Shown here piece after piece: positions 6,094 to 7,951 of a stretch of 7,951 bases of DNA (position 1 is its first letter; every line of letters starts with the position of its first letter). The stretch spans positions 1-7,951 of the forward strand of contig JAIXQV010000270.1 in NCBI GenBank assembly GCA_027485535.1, in the 5' to 3' direction. This DNA is from Oxalobacteraceae bacterium. GTDB lineage: Bacteria; Pseudomonadota; Gammaproteobacteria; Burkholderiales; Burkholderiaceae_D. The notes under the pieces are model-generated. The model was not told where the DNA came from. It did no database searches and worked only from the letters and a program-made list of their open reading frames with translations. A program made the position numbers and the translations under genes.

Positions 6094-6118
6094 AGTGACG
6101 TACACAAAAATATCGCCG

Positions 6119-6150
6119 AAAAAAAGCCCACGCGGTTTGGCGTGGGCTTT
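6119..6150 (-). terminator. Rho-independent terminator of prfB-lysS
   Basis: The arms at 6123-6133 and 6140-6150 (core GCCCACGC / GCGTGGGC) form a perfect 11-bp stem with a six-base loop. On the minus strand the stem is followed by seven Ts (complement of the A run at 6119-6125). It begins 22 bp after the lysS stop. The plus-strand side has no T run beyond the stem, so it acts mainly on minus-strand transcription. Confidence 0.9.
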
Positions 6151-6172
6151 GGTAAAAATTCACTAGAAGCGC

Positions 6173-7699
6173 TTAGTCTTCTCGCCGCAAATGCGGGAAC
6201 AGAATGACATCGCGGATATTCGGCGAGTCGGAGATCAGCATCATCAGTCGGTCGATACCGATGCCACACCCACCGGTCGGTGGCATACCGTACTCGAGCG
6301 CACGGATATAGTCAGCATCGTAGTACATCGCCTCATCATCACCCGCTTGCTTCGCCGCGACTTGCGCCTGGAAGCGTGCCGCTTGATCTTCGGCATCGTT
6401 GAGCTCTGAGAATCCATTAGCGATCTCGCGACCGGTAATGAACAACTCAAAGCGCTCAGTGATGTCGGGCACGGTATCCGAGGCTCTTGCCAGTGGCGAG
6501 ACCTCCACCGGGTAGTCAATGATAAACGTGGGCTCCCACAGCTGCGACTCAGCGGTTTCTTCAAATAGCGATAACTGAAGTGCGCCAAGGCCAGAGATAA
6601 CATGCGGCTCGACGCCAAATTTTTTCAGTTCAGCTTTGAGGAATTTTTCATCGCTGAGTTGCGTCGCCGTGTAATGTGGCGCAAATTTATTAATCGCCTG
6701 AAGAATTGTCATGCGATGGAAGGGCTTAGAAAAATCCAGCTCACGCCCTTGGTAAGTCAGCTGCGCAGTGCCGTGCGCATCGATAGCTGCCTGACGGATC
6801 AGCGCCTCGGTGAAATCCATCAGCCAGCGATAATCTACATACGCGGCGTAGAACTCCATCATGGTGAATTCGGGGTTGTGCCGGGGTGATACGCCTTCGT
6901 TGCGGAAATTTCGGTTCACCTCAAACACGCGATCGAAGCCGCCTACTACTAAGCGCTTCAGATAAAGCTCGGGCGCGATACGCAGATACATTTCCATATC
7001 AAGCGCATTGTGATGCGTGATAAAAGGCTTGGCCGCCGCACCGCCGGGGATCACGTGCAGCATCGGTGTCTCGACTTCCATGAAGCCTTCTTTTTCCATG
7101 AAGCGTCGGATCGAGGCAATGGCCGCAGTGCGCGCCTTGAAGGTGCGGCGCGTTTCTTCGCTCATGATCAGGTCAACGTAGCGCTGACGGTACTTGGTTT
7201 CCTGATCGACCAGTCCGTGGAATTTGTCCGGCAGGGGGCGCAGCGACTTGGTTAGCAGACGCAGCTTGCTGACCTTGACCGTGAGTTCACCGGTTTTGGT
7301 TTTGAACAGCGTACCCTCGGCACCGAGAATGTCACCGATATCCCAGTGCTTAAAAGCCTGATGTAATTCCTCACCGACACCGTCGTTCGAGATATACAGT
7401 TGAATCCGACCATCGGCTCGCAATCCTGAGGCATCTTGCAGTGTGGCGAACGACGCCTTGCCCATCACGCGCTTGAGCATCATGCGTCCGGCAACGACTA
7501 CTTCGACATTTTTTGCTTCAAGCGCTTCGCGCTCGCTGTCGCTATGCTGCGCATGCAGGTCGGCGGCTTTGTGCTGAGGATGGAAGTCATTCGGGAAGGC
7601 GACGCCTTGCTCGCGAAGAGCGGCGAGTTTTGCGCGACGCTCCGCGATAATGGCGTTCTCGTCCTGCTCGGGCTGTATCGATTCGTTTTTATCAGTCAT
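6173..7699 (-). CDS. lysS: Lysyl-tRNA synthetase, class II (LysS)
   Basis: LysS charges tRNA-Lys with lysine using ATP. The 508-residue protein has the usual two-domain layout. The N-terminal OB-fold anticodon-binding domain is at about 65-155. The class II catalytic domain holds motif 1 near 201-213 (FMEVETPML), motif 2 near 258-284 (VFEVNRNFRNEG...RHNPEFTMMEFY) and motif 3 at 477-488 (GCGIGIDRLMML). The C-terminus RDVILFPHLRRED is typical of beta-proteobacteria. Relative to E. coli LysS recalled from memory, there are five extra residues (LRADG, 93-97) between DASG and RIQLY. The ATG at 7699-7697 has an A/T-rich leader with no recognisable Shine-Dalgarno sequence. It starts 30 bp after prfB, the same gene pairing as in E. 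coli, and is followed by a strong terminator. Confidence 0.98.
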   Translation of the reverse strand: MTDKNESIQPEQDENAIIAERRAKLAALREQGVAFPNDFHPQHKAADLHAQHSDSEREALEAKNVEVVVAGRMMLKRVMGKASFATLQDASGLRADGRIQLYISNDGVGEELHQAFKHWDIGDILGAEGTLFKTKTGELTVKVSKLRLLTKSLRPLPDKFHGLVDQETKYRQRYVDLIMSEETRRTFKARTAAIASIRRFMEKEGFMEVETPMLHVIPGGAAAKPFITHHNALDMEMYLRIAPELYLKRLVVGGFDRVFEVNRNFRNEGVSPRHNPEFTMMEFYAAYVDYRWLMDFTEALIRQAAIDAHGTAQLTYQGRELDFSKPFHRMTILQAINKFAPHYTATQLSDEKFLKAELKKFGVEPHVISGLGALQLSLFEETAESQLWEPTFIIDYPVEVSPLARASDTVPDITERFELFITGREIANGFSELNDAEDQAARFQAQVAAKQAGDDEAMYYDADYIRALEYGMPPTGGCGIGIDRLMMLISDSPNIRDVILFPHLRRED

Positions 7700-7729
7700 T
7701 ATATTTTTTTGAAGTGACGTGGCGTTGGG

Positions 7730-7951
7730 TCAAACACCCTGTTTCAGTGAGGCGGCGATAAAGTCGTCGATATCGCCATCGAGCACCGCTTTGGTGTTGC
7801 CCGTTTCAAAGTTAGTGCGCAGGTCTTTGATGCGCGACTGGTCGAGCACATAAGACCGAATCTGATGGCCCCAACCAATATCCGTTTTGGAGTCTTCGAG
7901 TTTCTGCTGCTCGCTCATGCGTTTACGCAGTTCGAGTTCATACAGCCGTGA
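7730..7951 (-). CDS. prfB: Peptide chain release factor 2 (RF2), C-terminal part
   Basis: RF2 recognises UGA and UAA stop codons and triggers peptide release on the ribosome. The frame is open from the window edge (7951) to a TGA at 7732-7730, giving 73 residues of the C-terminus. They begin SRLYELELRKR and include the conserved SKTDIGWGHQIRSYVL, SRIKDLRT and AVLDGDIDDFI segments that match the RF2 tail. The GGQ catalytic loop, the SPF stop-codon motif and the programmed +1 frameshift site expected near the start of prfB lie outside the window. It is upstream of lysS with a 30-bp gap, and the two are probably one operon. Confidence 0.97.
   Translation of the reverse strand, partial: SRLYELELRKRMSEQQKLEDSKTDIGWGHQIRSYVLDQSRIKDLRTNFETGNTKAVLDGDIDDFIAASLKQGV

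Noticed and set aside
5577..6098. Plus-strand 173-codon frame opposite the orphan gene's 5' end
   Set aside because: It mirrors the Ser-rich repeat region, runs through the other gene's upstream region and has no good ribosome binding site. The minus-strand frame is longer and has a proper start.
6000..6118. HrpL-type or HrpB/PIP-type promoter boxes for the orphan gene
   Set aside because: GGAATC and CCAC on the minus strand are 19 bases apart rather than 15-16, and TTCG pairs are not at the 15- or 16-base spacing. No recognised type III regulon box is present.
5808..6269. Minus-strand 153-codon frame overlapping the lysS end and the orphan gene
   Set aside because: It would cross the lysS terminator and overlap two better-supported genes in a different frame.

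Overview
The window looks like a chromosomal segment of a beta-proteobacterium, probably of the order Burkholderiales. The reasons are a complete-looking ISC iron-sulfur cluster operon, LysS and RF2 proteins whose sequences read like Burkholderiales family members, and a moderate G+C content (roughly mid-50s percent by eye). The genus cannot be fixed from the sequence alone.

Positions 1-4569 (+ strand) carry the housekeeping isc operon in its standard order: iscS (3' half only), iscU, iscA, hscB, hscA, fdx, iscX. IscS removes sulfur from cysteine, IscU is the scaffold on which the cluster is built with electrons from the Fdx ferredoxin, HscB and HscA release the cluster from IscU, IscA is an A-type carrier or iron-handling protein, and IscX is a small modulator of IscS. 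All recognisable catalytic and ligand residues are intact. What is less ordinary lies between the genes. A 106-bp imperfect palindrome sits between iscS and iscU. A short dispersed-repeat-like palindrome sits between iscU and iscA. A good rho-independent terminator sits between iscA and hscB. These three structures may divide the operon into segments expressed at different levels.

Positions 4613-5995 (- strand) encode a 460-residue protein I do not recognise. It has a Ser/Thr-rich, probably disordered N-terminus with two 22-residue tandem repeats, followed by a Gly/Ala-rich body with several hydrophobic segments. It has a good ribosome binding site and a short upstream region (5996-6118) with an operator-like palindrome and a perfect inverted repeat. 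It is flanked by housekeeping genes and looks like accessory cargo. A secreted or membrane-targeted effector is one speculative reading. It converges on iscX with only 43 bp between them and no obvious terminator.

Positions 6119-7951 (- strand) hold the translation genes prfB (3' end only; release factor 2) and lysS (lysyl-tRNA synthetase), 30 bp apart and likely cotranscribed. They end at a strong rho-independent terminator at 6119-6150. LysS appears to carry a five-residue insertion in its anticodon-binding domain. No tRNA, rRNA, CRISPR array, intact insertion sequence or riboswitch was seen.
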